Source: an uncultured Caulobacteraceae bacterium (GTDB lineage Bacteria; Pseudomonadota; Alphaproteobacteria; Caulobacterales; Caulobacteraceae). Taken from it: a DNA stretch of 5,637 bases. The notes under the pieces are model-generated. The model had not been told where the DNA came from and did not search any database. It saw only the letters and a list, made by a program, of their open reading frames with translations. Below, piece after piece: positions 5,114-5,637 of this stretch. The stretch lies in the NCBI GenBank assembly GCA_946480495.1, contig CAMLKO010000084.1, forward strand, positions 1 through 5,637, written 5' to 3'. The position numbers were made by a program, and so were the translations under genes. Position 1 is the first letter of the stretch. Each line of letters opens with the position of its first letter.

Positions 5114-5637
5114 ATGACCGCCCCCGCCACCACCGCCCAATGGACCTGCTTCGACGTCTCGATCGAAGCCGGTGTCGCCCACATCCGGCTGAACCGGCCC
5201 GACGCGATGAACGCCATGAACCGGGCCTTCTGGAACGAGCTGCCCGCCATCGTGCGCGACATCGACGACAATGCGCGGGCCCGCTGCATCGTCATCTCCT
5301 CGACGGGCAAGCACTTCTCGGCGGGCATGGAACTCTCGGTCTTCACCGAGGGCGCGGGCGTGGTTCCCGAGGCCCAGAGCGACCGGCAGAACGCCGCCGA
5401 GAGCTTCCGCCGCCACGTCCATCACCTGCAGGACACCTTCTCCTGCCTGGACGAGGCGCGCATGCCGGTCATCGTCGCCATCCAGGGCGGCTGCATCGGC
5501 GGCGCCGTCGACATGACCAGCGCCTGCGACATCCGCTACGCCAGCGCCGACGCCTTCTTCTGCATCCAGGAGATCAACATCGGCATGACCGCCGACGTCG
5601 GCACCTTCCCGCGCCTGTGCAAGCTGATCCCCGAGGG
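5114..5637 (+). CDS. Enoyl-CoA hydratase/isomerase family protein, dienoyl-CoA isomerase-like (3' end outside window)
   Basis: The first 174 residues of a crotonase-superfamily enzyme are visible; the window edge cuts the rest. ATG 5114 follows GGAG (5101-5104) by 9 bases. The fold's two oxyanion-hole segments are present: KHFSAGMEL (66-74) and GGCIGGAVDM (125-134). VAHIRLNRPDAMNAM (21-35) is the common N-terminal block. The block CDIRYASADAFFCIQEINIG (138-157) followed by MTADVGTFPRL closely parallels mammalian delta3,5-delta2,4-dienoyl-CoA isomerase (ECH1). From remembered rat ECH1, the three catalytic acids Asp176, Glu196 and Asp204 map to Asp133, Glu153 and Asp161, with identical 20- and 8-residue spacing. 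A role in isomerising dienoyl-CoA during beta-oxidation of unsaturated fatty acids is therefore likely. A plain hydratase is less likely, because its second catalytic Glu position holds Asp161. The mature length is unknown. Confidence 0.9.
   Translation, partial: MTAPATTAQWTCFDVSIEAGVAHIRLNRPDAMNAMNRAFWNELPAIVRDIDDNARARCIVISSTGKHFSAGMELSVFTEGAGVVPEAQSDRQNAAESFRRHVHHLQDTFSCLDEARMPVIVAIQGGCIGGAVDMTSACDIRYASADAFFCIQEINIGMTADVGTFPRLCKLIPE

Noticed and set aside
1..5637. tRNA or rRNA genes, CRISPR array, transposon ends, toxin-antitoxin or defence genes
   Set aside because: No such sequence was recognised on reading either strand; coding regions with known families fill nearly the whole window.

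Overview
The window is dense, GC-rich (roughly two thirds G+C by eye) bacterial chromosome. Codons strongly prefer G or C in the third position, spacers are short, and there are no RNA genes, CRISPR arrays, insertion sequences or phage genes. The protein types and the scarcity of GANTC sites suggest an alphaproteobacterium, perhaps of the Caulobacter/Phenylobacterium group. That placement is inference.

Layout. Positions 1-113 hold the end of an upstream unit: a perfect 10-bp-stem hairpin (41-70) and the leader of the first gene. Four + strand genes follow. They are a deoxyhypusine/homospermidine-synthase-like protein (114-1178), a divergent glycosyltransferase family 9 protein (1185-2183), a Zur zinc-uptake regulator (2231-2707) and a two-hotdog thioesterase-like protein (2710-3645). 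Gaps of 6, 47 and 2 bases suggest one or two transcripts. On the - strand an alpha/beta hydrolase (4544-3642) meets the thioesterase tail to tail, and both stop codons lie in the same four bases, CTAG. A 74-base spacer (4545-4618) separates it from a divergent DUF488 gene (4619-5056). A 57-base spacer with three GGCGT units spaced exactly 10 bases apart leads to an enoyl-CoA hydratase/isomerase gene (from 5114) that the window edge cuts. Its visible residues match the dienoyl-CoA isomerase pattern.

How the genes fit together. There is no obvious single pathway. The first gene points to polyamine chemistry, since bacteria have no eIF5A to modify. Zur controls zinc uptake but has no znuABC neighbours here. 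The thioesterase-like protein and the enoyl-CoA isomerase both fit acyl-CoA metabolism, and the hydrolase is generic. I find no convincing new multi-gene system. The points most worth a second look are the altered signature motif in the glycosyltransferase, the coupling of zur to a thioesterase, the internal duplication in that thioesterase, the 10-base-phased repeats, and the CTAG double stop.
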